Source: Amyelois transitella (Eukaryota; Arthropoda; Insecta; Lepidoptera; Pyralidae). Taken from it: a stretch of 64,000 nt of DNA. The notes beneath the pieces are model-generated. The model did no database searches. It worked only from the letters and a program-made list of their open reading frames with translations, and had not been told where the DNA came from. The position numbers and the translations under genes were made by a program. Where the stretch lies: the NCBI RefSeq assembly GCF_032362555.1, contig NC_083505.1:4889501-4953500 (forward strand), written 5' to 3'. Shown here one piece after another: positions 48,001 to 56,672 of the stretch (position 1 is the first letter of the stretch; each line of letters starts with the position of its first letter).

Positions 48001-51000
48001 AAACAATAAGTACTTGTTAGTAATGAATCATGGCAGGTAAGGTAAATAATGCATAGTAAATGTATAGTTTATCTACGATAGGTTCAACGCTCCAAGAATC
48101 TTTCTTATCTACTCTAGCATTGATAAAGTACAAATTCTTAAGATGTGTAATTTTTGAGAGAACCGGTTCAACAACCAAATTGAAAGACACGTAATTTTCA
48201 GGTATAATAAACATTTACGCTATTGTAGTTGAAACATTAATTGACGGAACATATTATAACTATTTTTAATTTTTTTTTACCAAAGAATGAGTTATTTTTC
48301 TTTTTTTATCATATTCATAAAACAGCATCAAATTTTGCAAAACTATATGACACGACACTATATGAGTTCAAATCGTGATGGTCACATATCGTCCATATGA
48401 CCCACAAGTCAACAGCGAGTGTGATTCAATAAGGATATCTGGCATTGGCCGAATTAAAACCTAAGTAGTTGCTATGACATTGGTTTAAAAATTATTTTAC
48501 TAGTGATAAACGAAAATTATACCAAAGTAGTTCATAATTTGTATCACATTAAGAGTGTCAGGAGGCTTCATGGAAACATGTTAGATAATTCCAGGATAAC
48601 GTGTACAGCGCCGTCAATTTTCAGGATGATATGAGGCAAAAGATTATATTTTTTTCGTTTTCTTCTACAATCATCTTTCATTGGATCTGTTTACAATTAT
48701 CATTTATTTTTATAATAAAATAATGTAGAGCATAAACAAACAATATTGGAGTGTAGGACGCTTAACAGCATTAGGTACAGGAGGGCACTTAATGCTGCTA
48801 AGCGGACCACAGTTATGATTAATCAGAGAAAGTGATTGAAGTACTAACGCACAATTATTTTTATTAATCTCGATGCTAATTAGTTTCTATTAAAAGTAGA
48901 CGTAGTTTCTATATGCATTAGATGACGCTAAATGACATCGTCCTAATGAACTTACGTATTCAGTTGCTGATGGTATTCCTCCTTTTTCGCGCGATGCTTC
49001 TTGAACGTTTCTTTGAAATTTCTTGATCTGTCGCAAAACTCGTTAAATATATCTTCTAAGTTCGCTACCACTGCCGCCCAACCCTGAGTACAATGTCAAT
49101 AAAAGGCTTTATTTTTTATACCCACCCAAGTGTTCAACACACAATGGAAAAGTCTTTATTAAATAAAAACTCATTACACTAAAAAATTTCCTACATATGT
49201 AAGTATAGAAATACCAACAATATACCATGCATTGGTTAAAACTTCTTCCAATACCCGACTATTTTTAGTAATATCAAATAGACTAGACGACGTTACTTGA
49301 TAGCTTAACATACCTGATGCTGAAGATGCTGCTCATGTACCAATTGTTCACAGCTCCTAGACAGCTCATGCGCGAGGTCACTGAACCTCTGCGCAAGAGT
49401 CGCGCAGGCTATGACCGTGCTGACAGTGGCTGGCAGAGAGCAGCACTTGTCCACGCTCGCCTTGAGGTCAGCAAACGACTTTCCATCGAAACTCCTCTCC
49501 CCACTCCGGAATTCACCTGATTCTAACTCCAATATTGGACTGAGATCGCTGCACACTGTTAATAATATTGGCGCGTTTACCATATGCGCGCTTTCAGAAG
49601 GCTTATTCACGAACGTTGACAAGGCATCATGTTTTGTCTTCGAAACTATTCTACATTCTTCTAGCATAAATCACGGTTTCATCCTCACCTCTACATAGAG
49701 GAGCCCGTGTTGCATGAGCGACCACTATCCTGGATTGGGTTAATCGGGGTTTGCACAAAGCGACTCCCGTTTTAGATCATCTTTACTCATTCAGCCTTAA
49801 TGGGTGAATTGCCTCATAATTCATTCCCTCACCATAAAAGCATCGGAGTATCAGAGTAATTGGCACATCCCCTCTCTCACAATTTATTCATTTCAAATAT
49901 AGAAAAAGTGGAAAATAAAATATATATACCTTGTTTACAATCATGAATAAGCCTGCAAGTGAAAATCAAGACTGAGGCAGTAAAGATTTCCATCATTTAA
50001 GTTCATTCATTTCTTTATATTTATATTTATCACATAAGTTTTTAAATTTTATTACTATAGATGATGATGGATTAATGCACTCCATGAATGATGTAATAGT
50101 TTCTAATAAAAACCGCCTCAGCAAGTTTTGGTTTGGTTTATAGAACCATTTAGTAATACTAATTGATGTTATTGTATTGCTGACCACATAATGAGGTAAT
50201 AATTGAAAACACTTAAATTAATTGGGACCTGTATAACTTATTTGTTAGTAAATTGACTTAATTACCTAGTTTTGAAATATTTTAATAACTAGTGAATGGA
50301 ATATAGAACTTACTTGATTTCTTTAGATGACTCTCTTTAACTGACGGCTTACTAAACATATATATAGGGTTTGTGTCTGTGCCTGCACTGTATGATGACA
50401 CCATGTGGTCAGATTTCAGGACCTCACCACCACTGACCAATAGCACCAGGGAACTTGAAGGTGTCTTCGTCTTTCTTTCTATAGCAGCTTTTAACATGGC
50501 CACTCTGTTTAACAGAAGCAAAATGGAAAACTTTGGAAGGGATTTCCACTAAGACAATACATAAATACAAATACACATTTATTTATTATCTTTCATGTAC
50601 TAAATCTAGCATTTAACCTAATTTAAAAATTTCTCCCCTCACCACTTAAAAGGCAATACAGAGGGTAATCTTCTATTTATTGAGATATATGAACAAAAGT
50701 TGCAGTTGCTGGCAACAGCTAGATTTTTTAAACAGGCTTGGATCTTCAACCTCTTCTCATACCAGAGGCGCACTAAGATTGAGGTTTTCTCAGTTTGACA
50801 TGTATGTATGTAAGTTTGTATGTTCATATGTTTGTCTATGATTATCTCACGTTTCGCTGAACCTATTATGATGAGGTTTTCAGGAAAGTGTTGCATGAAG
50901 CCATTTGACCTGTACAACCATTGCTAGAGAGCCTTACCCAGTAGGTACATTAAATGGCAAAATACTTACGTTTGCAAGGTCAGACTCATGTCATAGGTGG

Positions 51001-51037
51001 TCATCTGACCAGCATCTACATGGAACACATACAACAT
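30067..51037 (-). CDS. RB1CC1: FIP200/RB1CC1 (insect Atg17), autophagy-initiation scaffold
   Basis: Scaffold of the ULK1/Atg1 kinase complex in the cytoplasm. Coding exons: 50970-51037, 50314-50504, 49314-49660, 48956-49083, 44616-44827, 43388-43593, 41400-41582, 40863-41035, 40375-40561, 39834-40117, 39648-39698, 39200-39419, 36795-37327, 36279-36525, 35514-35681, 34901-35037, 34308-34461, 33887-34024, 33018-33132, 31120-31366, 30067-30151. They total 4074 nt (1357 aa), phases agreeing at all junctions. Residues 1-86 are ubiquitin-like (MLYVFHVDAGQM, SYSAGTDTNPIYMF). About 100-660 are the Atg17-like region (HEQHLQHQGWAAVVANLEDI, IKGIEERLYRLDQLL). About 751-1111 are coiled coils. About 1112-1247 form the claw (VLVLWDAAHHNYTVLQ, KEYCYAKR, RYNMPRGSRFYRVHVKPL), with basic R1209 and R1213 where the human claw has its ligand-binding pair. 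A 110-residue tail follows, not seen in the human protein. The 5' acceptor of exon 3 is the least certain border. Unspliced reading after exon 19 would stop at 33013. Confidence 0.93.
30637..30868 (-). pseudogene. Decayed copies of FIP200 exon 20 in the last intron
   Basis: 30755-30868 aligns over about 113 bases with 31114-31230 (the 3' part of exon 20 and its donor): GC.TTAGC, TTGC(A/T)TC.T.GC.GGC.ATTC, GG(T/C)C(A/T)TCCGA and CGCTGGGCTATTATT against CGCGCTACTGCTGGAC. A shorter second copy lies at 30637-30686 (TCAATAGAATTCGCCTGGTC against TCTATAGAATCCAGCTGGTC). The live donor GTGAGT is not kept in the longer copy. They look like old tandem duplications of the exon. Confidence 0.55.
32655..32885 (+). 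repeat. SINE-A copy in FIP200 intron 19
   Basis: CCATGGATTCCGTCAAAGAC, CTAATAAACTTGGGATTTGT, GACGGGCTAG, CAGCTGAACGCGGCC, TTTTCAAGACTGTCAGCTCT, CGCAAGGGATAAAGTCGTGA, then a degenerate GTACGTATGT tail. The head is missing. Confidence 0.75.
35330..35440 (+). repeat. SINE-A 3' fragment in FIP200 intron 15
   Basis: GAATCTCAATTCGATCATTA, AGCTGAACGTGGCC, CAAGACTGTTGGCTCTGTCT, CCCCGCAAAGAATATAGACG: the 3' half of the family. Confidence 0.7.
36575..36720 (-). repeat. SINE-A fragment in FIP200 intron 13
   Basis: Antisense: GAAAAGACTGAAATGCCACG, TTCAACAG, GATTAAGATTCAAATAATA, TAGCCCTTCGCCTAAAAGAA. No tail is visible. Confidence 0.6.
37880..38345 (-). repeat. SINE-C interrupted by SINE-A
   Basis: The two halves, 37880-37947 (GTTCGAGACTTGTGTTACG, AACGATACTATATTTTATA) and 38215-38345 (TTTCTCATCATGCC, GGATTCGAACCCGGGAC), become continuous when the SINE-A is removed. 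In reverse complement GGTTCGAATCC is a tRNA-type B box. The order matches the copy at 44935-45165. Confidence 0.6.
37948..38214 (+). repeat. Full-length SINE-A with 12-bp target duplication
   Basis: This is the best copy of SINE-A (267 bp). The head is GCCGTGTGGTTCCCGGCACC; the body has CCATGGATGTCGTAAAAGG, AAACTTGGGATTCTTTTTT, GCTGAACGTGGCCATTCAG and CAAGACTGTTGGCTCTGTCT; the 3' end is CCGCAAGGGATATAGACGTG then TATGTATGTATGT. AAATAGTTAAAT stands directly before (37936-37947) and after (38215-38226), a target-site duplication that fixes both ends. It lies inside an older SINE-C. Confidence 0.85.
40259..40340 (-). pseudogene. Partial duplicate of FIP200 exon 9 in the adjacent intron
   Basis: CTTCGTGCACGGCTAGTACG, AAAACGACAGGG.CGCGAT and CGCGAGACGATTGAAGCATT match CTTCGTGTACGGCTCGCAC, AAAACGGCAGGGGCGCGAT and CGCGAGACGATTGAAACATT inside exon 9 (40411-40500). 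A block of about 17 bases is missing in the middle. It starts about 35 bases beyond the exon 9 donor, so it is a local tandem copy that has decayed. Confidence 0.7.
42000..42070 (+). repeat. SINE-A tail fragment
   Basis: CTGTCTACTTCGTAAGGGAT, AAAGACGTGATTATA and a TATGTATATATG tail, in FIP200 intron 6. Confidence 0.6.
42310..42592 (+). repeat. Near-complete SINE-A in FIP200 intron 6
   Basis: Head GCCGTGTCGTTCCCGACACT, body CCCATGGATGTCGTTAAAGA, AAACTTGGGATTCTTCTTTT, GGCGATGGGCTAGCAACCTG, then GTTGGCTCTGTCGACTCCGC and AAGGGATATA with a TATGTATGTATA tail. A short internal duplication (ACTTGGAAA twice) lies near 42515-42540. Confidence 0.8.
44935..45165 (-). repeat. SINE-C copy in FIP200 intron 4
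   Basis: In reverse complement: TTGGCGCAGTTGTCGGGTTC (A-box region), GGTTCGATCCCCGG (B box), then TTTTTCTGATTGGCCTGGGT and TGTAATTTGTCCCG with a short A-rich end. This is the layout of a tRNA-derived SINE transcribed by RNA polymerase III. It is not a tRNA gene, because the spacing and the rest do not fold as a tRNA. Confidence 0.65.
45449..45640 (-). mobile_element. 5'-truncated copy of the resident LINE
   Basis: Antisense to plus: (CATA)n then ATCACGCCTCTTTCCCGGAG, GGGTAGGCAGAGACTACCTC, TTCCACTTGCCACGATCTCT, up to CCAGGACGTCCTTAATTT. This equals the last ~180 bases of the LINE at 23788-26533 with very few changes, so it is a young insertion. It lies in FIP200 intron 4. Confidence 0.85.
46928..47560 (-). 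pseudogene. Tc1/mariner transposase relic
   Basis: In FIP200 intron 4. In order, the minus strand encodes MVEQYENNGFIPTRILAEQL, HREGLHHRQPARKPYLSE, WKKAIFTDEKFVYF, RRNATRYEEKN, HISVNMWIWMNAAGPGE and ISFVQDNCPMHRVH. The first two aspartates of a DD(E/D) transposase are seen in TDEK and QDNCPMH. There is a gap or frameshift before HREGLHH and another around 47240; the third acidic residue and the C-terminus are missing. No inverted ends could be placed. Confidence 0.75.
49680..49870 (-). repeat. SINE-B fragment in FIP200 intron 2
   Basis: In reverse complement it reads ATGTGCCAATTACTCTGAT, CCGATGCTTTTATGGTGAGG and GTGTTGCATGAGCG in places where the 53340-53700 copy has TGTGCCAATTACTAAGTATT, CCGATGCTCTTACGGCGAGG. 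Fairly diverged. Confidence 0.5.
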
Positions 51038-52240
51038 TGTGAATGAAGAGAACTGAACTTGAAATCAAAAGGAATCCAGCACTACTGCTCTTTACTGATA
51101 ATCCCCACCAAGACTGCAAAAAAAATTATAAATTCAATTAATGTTAATTTTTACAATATCATTGATGACCCAAGCATTAGAATCAACCTTAAGTTTTATT
51201 ACAATATTTTACTTACATTCTTTGGTATGGTATTTGTGAAATAATTTTAAAATATTATGCTTTCTTTTATTTTTATTACTCAATTTAAAATGTACTAAAT
51301 ATTTCGTATGATGGAACAAATTTGGGTCTACATAAAAAAAAACACAAAGGAAGATCCCTTTACGTCAACTTTCGGCGCGTCCAAGTCAAAAAGCAAAAAA
51401 TGTATTCAAAACAAACAATAGTCCTTACACCTGGGATTTATCAAAACAATTTACAGCAAACAAGATACATGATGTGCTTGTCTTTGATCACGCTAATATA
51501 CATTTACTTATTCAAAGATATCATCCAAAACAACATTTTCCGAAATTATTACAATGCCAGATCGTTAAAGTGGAACGTGGTATTTTTTGCGTTTGAAGAC
51601 ATTTGAACAACAAAGATTCATCACTTACCAACTACAGTTTCCAGATATCACACAATTACACTCCAATCCATGTCTTTATATTATACCATACAGAACCCTA
51701 AGGGCTAATGTTTCATCTAGAAATATATTTGTTGAGCTATAGTGAAATAACACAGCAATAAATGACAATGAATTCGATTTATTTTCTTAGGTCATAACAC
51801 CACCATTGCTCGATAATCAACTCAGCTGACAGCATTAATGTTACCAGTAACCAATTGAAAATAACATTTACCAAACGTACAGTGCATGGTAGTTTTTATT
51901 ATTATTAAAGTTTAACTTCTCTACATTTAATTAGTCGTCTTTTAAAATTTTCGCATAAAATAATTGTTATCAGTTTGGAATTGAAAGTGATGATGATATT
52001 TTATCTTTTTCATCATAAATGCTTGATTCGAAATTCGTAAGGCACCTCTAGTTCTAGTTCTAATCACAGAACAAATAAAAAAATTGTGAATTGAAATTTT
52101 AATATTTTCAAGACTACTGTCTCTGTCTACCTTTTGGCAAAACGCTAATGGATAATATTGTTCAGCATGGGCTAAACGACGGTGTCAACAGTGATCGACA
52201 ATATCTCTGCAAGGTATTTTGGCGGGAACCCAAACATCAA
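51038..52240. other. Region upstream of FIP200, no gene seen
   Basis: The FIP200 start codon at 51035-51037 is preceded on the minus strand by TCAGTTCTCTTCATTCACA; TCAGTT resembles an arthropod initiator, so transcription could begin only 15-20 bases upstream. That is a guess. The rest is AT-rich without recognised features apart from a worn SINE-A piece near 52110-52140. Confidence 0.35.
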
Positions 52241-52244
52241 GTTG

Positions 52245-52440
52245 TTTGTACATACATACCATCACGCCTGTCTCTCATTGCGGTAGGCAGAAACTATGGA
52301 TTTCCACTTGCTACGATCCTTACAGACTTCTTCCGCGTCCTCCACTCGGATTACTCTGTTCATGCATATTCGTCGATTATAAGTACTTCTAACATCTCCC
52401 TTTTTTAAGACATGATCAGACACAACGAAACGCGACGTTG
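52245..52440 (-). mobile_element. LINE 3' fragment, diverged family member
   Basis: The minus strand reads RSTYNRRICMNRVIRVEDAE, EVCKDRSKWKSIVSAYRNER, closely parallel to RNRRACMKRVMNVDEAKEVC, RDRGKWKEVVSAYPSGKE of the LINE at 23788-26533. It ends in a short CATACATAC on plus. It is a related but distinct element. Confidence 0.75.
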
Positions 52441-52974
52441 TGTAGAGCTGCGTAGGCACTTTGATAACAGTAAGAATTTATAACCAAAATTCCTAACTGG
52501 GTAAATAATAATATCGGTACAAGTCTATATATATGTGCAAGCACAAAACTACTATATTGGGAAATTTTATACAATATTGCAACACCGGCATTAATTTAGT
52601 TACGTTTTGATTGTTTATACTTCGTTATTTTCGTAGAGTGTACATTGGCAATGATATGAATAAAACTTAATCATCCATTAACTTTTTAATAAAATGATGT
52701 AATGTAGCCATATCACAGATTTGAAAACATGAGCCCTATATATATATAATATGTATTTAGGTATACTACTTTAATTAGGTACATTTACGAGAAAGGGCAA
52801 ATTTTTTCCATCGGTGTTGCCGAACTAGCGATAGGTACCTACTAGTAGCCCACATACTTTTGGCTATGCTCTTTGGTTTTACTAAAAGGAATTGTCTTTT
52901 ACTCACAAGTTTTATTACTGCCTATGCTATGATCACGTTTTTATAAACATAAACCCAGACTTACAGGATGATTG

Positions 52975-53125
52975 GGTAGGTGAGTCAGATTTTTACACAA
53001 AGCGACAGTCTGACCTCCGCAAGTGCAGTTTTGCAGTGGAACCTCGCCCATCATTTGGTTACCTTAATGCAGTGCTGAGGTTTCCTAGCTTTATTTTTCC
53101 TCCTCGTAAAAGCATCCATTAGCGT
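52975..53125 (-). repeat. SINE-B fragment
   Basis: Antisense SINE-B blocks: GGTGAGTCAGATTTTTACAC, AAAGCGACAGTCTGACCTCC, GGTTACC.TAATGCA, GAGGTTTCCT, CTCCTCGTAAAAGCATC. Confidence 0.55.
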
Positions 53126-53174
53126 AAGTACTTAACCTAAGAAGGTACAGTGGGTCCTACCTTATCAAACGTGT

Positions 53175-53741
53175 ACCACATCTTTCCCATGGATGTCGTA
53201 AAAGGCGACTAAGGGAAAGGCTAATAATCTTGAGATTCGTCTTGCAGGCGATGGGCTATCAACCTGTCATTATTTGAGTCTCAATTTCATCACTAAGCCA
53301 TACAGCTGATCGTGGCATTTCAGTCTTTTCGAGACTTTGCGGTGAAAGTGGAGCGTCGGTGATCGAATCGGTGGTGCCCGGTTCAAATCCGACTCGGCCA
53401 TGTGCCAATTACTAAGTATTTTCGAAGTAATATAAGTACATTAGTTTGAATAGTAACCGATGCTCTTACGGCGAGGGTAAATTATTGTGAGGAAACCTGC
53501 ACATTCAGGCAATTGGATGTGTAACCATGATCGATCCAATACAGGTTAGGTGCTCCTGCAAATGTTAAGGAGGTCAGGAGGGAATCGCTTTGTGTAAAAA
53601 CCTGACTCACTCAATCCAGGATCCATAGTCAAAGGCATACCCGGGCTTTTCTCCAGAGTGGTGAGGATGCACCCGGAACTAAAGACAAGAGGAAGAAGAA
53701 AGGTCTTTTTACCCCGCAAGGGTTACAGACGTGATTATAAT
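53175..53741 (+). repeat. SINE-A (headless) with a SINE-B inserted in it
   Basis: 53175-53338 is SINE-A (CCCATGGATGTCGTAAAAGG, GGCGATGGGCTATCAACCTG, TCAGTCTTTTCGAGACTTT) and 53700-53741 is its 3' end (TTTACCCCGCAAGGGTTACA, GACGTGATTATAAT). Between them, 53340-53700, is the most complete SINE-B: a tRNA-like head with B box GGTTCAAATCC (53380-53390), GCAATTGGATGTGTAACCAT, AGGTGCTCCTGCAAATG, CCTGACTCACTCAATCCAGG and GTGAGGATGCACCCGGAACT. The left inverted repeat at 53743 starts directly after the SINE-A end. Confidence 0.7.
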
Positions 53742-53742
53742 G

Positions 53743-54307
53743 GGGTACAATTTAAGGGCTCACCAAAATAGCTTTTGTTTTCCAAATTTTAGTACCCAGT
53801 AAAATAAATTAACTCCATATAAATTAAAATCAATCTATACTTAGTTTCCCAAAGTAAAACGTATTAAGCTTCAAAATAAGTATACACACGTCAGAATAAT
53901 CGTACGTTGTGTACAAATATTCTTTTTGATTGCCAAAATGGATAAATGCTCACCAAATATTGTTTCACTAAAACAGTAACATTGATACCAAAATGTACAG
54001 TTCAAATTTGCTTTATTGTAATCAAATTATGTAACCAAAATCCAAAATATATTATGGTCAAGCTAAGATTACGTAATATAAACGTAATTTATACGTAAAA
54101 TATAAAGTGCCATTGATTATTTTTAAGTACAAATTAATCTTATAAGATAAGATTGTATAAGACTGTAATTATTGTGTTCCTTTTGAAGTGCCATTGATTA
54201 TTCTTAAATTAATCTTATGAACACTTTAATAAAATTTCTGTTTTAATTTAGATTTTTTATTTCCTCATCTACCAATGGTTTGTTTCATTGTATACCTTAG
54301 TCATTAT
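53743..54307 (+). repeat. Left arm of a 565-bp inverted repeat
   Basis: Begins GGGTACAATTTAAGGGCTCA and ends CTTAGTCATTAT. Read by eye it is identical, base for base, to the reverse complement of 60023-60587, with equal length and no gap. The left arm is continued by a 386-bp stretch (54308-54693) absent on the right, after which 25 more bases (54694-54718, TCTGGTAGGCG..ACAAGCC) match 59999-60023. Inside, TGCCAAAATGGATAAATGCT near 53936 is inverted at about 54655 (AGCATTTATCCGTTATGGCA). Confidence 0.9.
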
Positions 54308-54718
54308 GTGTTGCAATAATTGACAACAAAGTAATTATGTAACTGCATAAAAATACATAATTAAATGCATAATGCATTAATTATGTAACTTGTGTTTGGT
54401 GTAATCAATATTATATTTGGTATGAAAAAAATATTTGCGGTTGACTGTAATTTTTTCCCTCAGCATAGATAACTAAAATGAAAGTAATAAAATAAAATAT
54501 TGGTAACATCTCCTTAGCGATAATTTACAAAATTTGGACTCAAATTGACTTTAAAGGTGTGTATTTATTTTTATAGAATGTAATAAAAAGCAAAATAGCT
54601 TTATTTCTAGAATATTTTGTGATACACAATTTGGTGAGCATTTATCCGTTATGGCAGGCACTTCGAATTTATTGGAAGTAATATAGGTGCATTTCTGGTA
54701 GGCGTTTAAACACAAGCC

Positions 54719-55178
54719 TTTAAAAAAGTTTTTCAATGTCAATTAAATGTCAAATCCGTCAATAAAGCTCAAGTTCTCGTTGGCCATTTCTTTAACTCTT
54801 CGTAAGACCGCTTTTGGCTGCGATTGATGCAAAATATTTGAAATTAATAACTCCCAATAGTAATTGAAGACAATTTAGGAATTGTCCAATCACATCACTC
54901 ACCGTTGCGGGGGCTTTTAATTATAGGAAACAAACTTATGTGAGAGTTTATAAGTTTATATCCACTTGTATTGAGTGAATTAGTTTATTTTATAATAGCA
55001 CTTGGTTTGTAGTTTTAGACCTTTATAAGTATGATCGTGAATATTTTGTAAATTAGAAAGTGAATTGAAGTTTCCAACAAGAAGTGAATAAAGAAAAACT
55101 GTATTTAGCGCGACTCATTGAATTTGGCTTTAACTAAAGCAGGCAATAAGTGGTATTATTTGTCATAGTCAATATATA
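54719..55178 (+). promoter_or_regulatory. Zw: G6PD upstream region
   Basis: About 460 AT-rich bases separate the arm remnant from the start codon. CACCGTTGCGGGGGCTTTTA at about 54900 is the only GC-rich block and could be core-promoter sequence. No TATA box or splice site is convincing. If the gene is a retrocopy, this stretch supplied or acquired its promoter. Confidence 0.3.
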
Positions 55179-56672
55179 ATGGAAAATAAAACAGATTTCA
55201 ACTATCCCCATACTTTTATCTTATTGGGCGCATCAGGGGACCTCGCTAGGAAGAAAATTTATCCAACAATTTGGTACTTATATCGAGATAATCTGCTCCC
55301 TGAAAAAACTAAATTTGTTGGTTATGCTCGTACAAAACAGACAATAGAGGAAGTGAAGGAAAAATGCAACAAGTATATAAAAGTACGCCCAGGTGATGAA
55401 GAAAAATATGAAAAATTCTGGGCAAACAATGATTATATTGCAGGATCATATGATAAGAGAATTGACTATGAACTCCTTAATCAGTCTATCACAAAATATG
55501 AAAAAGGACCAGTAGCAAATCGAATTTTCTACCTTGCTGTTCCTCCTACTGTCTTTGAAGATGTCACTGTAAATATTAAAAATGCTTGTATATCTATAAA
55601 GGGCTTCACAAGGGTAATTATTGAGAAACCTTTTGGCAGAGATGACGAGAGTTCTAATAAGCTGAGCAATCACTTAGCTGGCCTTTTTAAAGAAGAGCAA
55701 CTTTACAGAATTGACCATTACTTGGGGAAAGAAATGGTTCAAAATCTTATGACAATAAGATTTGCTAATCAGATATTCAATCCCTCCTGGAATAGAGAAA
55801 ATATTGCATCTGTCTTGATTTCTTTTAAGGAACCGTTTGGTACAGAAGGCAGAGGAGGGTACTTTGATGACTTTGGTATTATTCGTGATGTAATGCAAAA
55901 TCATCTTCTACAAATCCTTTCATTGGTGGCCATGGAAAAACCAGTGTCTTTGAATCCAAATGACATTAGAGATGAGAAAGTTAAAGTCCTAAGGCATATA
56001 CGACCTATAGAGCTTGATGATATTTTGATTGGCCAATATGTAGGTAATCCTGATGGTAAAGGTGAAGAGACTCTTGGGTATCTTGATGACCCTACTGTGC
56101 CTGAAGGGTCTGTGACACCGACATATGCTTTGGCAGCACTACATATCAATAATGCTAGATGGCAAGGAGTACCCTTTGTGTTGCGCTGTGGCAAGGCTCT
56201 AAATGAAAGGAAAGCTGAAGTAAGAGTACAGTTCAGAGATGTTCCAGGTGATATTTTTGATGGTCATGCAAAGAGAAATGAGCTGGTTATTAGAGTGCAA
56301 CCAGGAGAAGCTTTATATTTGAAATTCATGAGCAAATCTCCAGGTATGAAGTTTGACTTGGTGGAGACAGAATTGGACTTGACATACAGCATGCGTTATA
56401 GTGGTGCTGATGTTCCTGATGCATATGAGAGATTGATATTAGATGTTTTCACTGGAACTCAGATGCATTTTGTACGAAATGATGAATTGAAGGAGGCTTG
56501 GAGGATCTTCACTCCTGTTCTTAAAAAGCTTGAAGAGCAGCATATTAAACCCCTCCCCTATGTGTATGGGTCACGGGGACCTCAAGAGGCGGATGAGAGG
56601 CTGTCTAGCTATGATTTCAAATACTCTGGTTCTTATAAGTGGAAAAAACCAGCAACAGTGGAAAAATCTTAA
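55179..56672 (+). CDS. Zw: Glucose-6-phosphate 1-dehydrogenase, intronless
   Basis: Cytosolic first enzyme of the oxidative pentose phosphate pathway: oxidises glucose 6-phosphate to 6-phosphogluconolactone and makes NADPH. One uninterrupted frame of 497 codons (human enzyme 515). The N-terminal Rossmann fold has G17ASGDLA23 for NADP+; EKPFGRD lies at 149-155; the substrate signature RIDHYLGKE at 177-185 includes the key lysine K184; the Asp/His catalytic pair is D237 and H242 in [24 protein letters not shown] (336-352) and the structural-NADP region ending [12 protein letters not shown] are intact. No frameshift, stop or missing key residue is seen, so it is probably functional. The start is the first in-frame ATG, placing the fold at the usual distance. 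Insect Zw genes normally contain introns; a complete lack suggests a retrocopy, but no poly(A) tract or direct repeats are evident. It lies inside the inverted-repeat block. Confidence 0.95.
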   Translation: MENKTDFNYPHTFILLGASGDLARKKIYPTIWYLYRDNLLPEKTKFVGYARTKQTIEEVKEKCNKYIKVRPGDEEKYEKFWANNDYIAGSYDKRIDYELLNQSITKYEKGPVANRIFYLAVPPTVFEDVTVNIKNACISIKGFTRVIIEKPFGRDDESSNKLSNHLAGLFKEEQLYRIDHYLGKEMVQNLMTIRFANQIFNPSWNRENIASVLISFKEPFGTEGRGGYFDDFGIIRDVMQNHLLQILSLVAMEKPVSLNPNDIRDEKVKVLRHIRPIELDDILIGQYVGNPDGKGEETLGYLDDPTVPEGSVTPTYALAALHINNARWQGVPFVLRCGKALNERKAEVRVQFRDVPGDIFDGHAKRNELVIRVQPGEALYLKFMSKSPGMKFDLVETELDLTYSMRYSGADVPDAYERLILDVFTGTQMHFVRNDELKEAWRIFTPVLKKLEEQHIKPLPYVYGSRGPQEADERLSSYDFKYSGSYKWKKPATVEKS

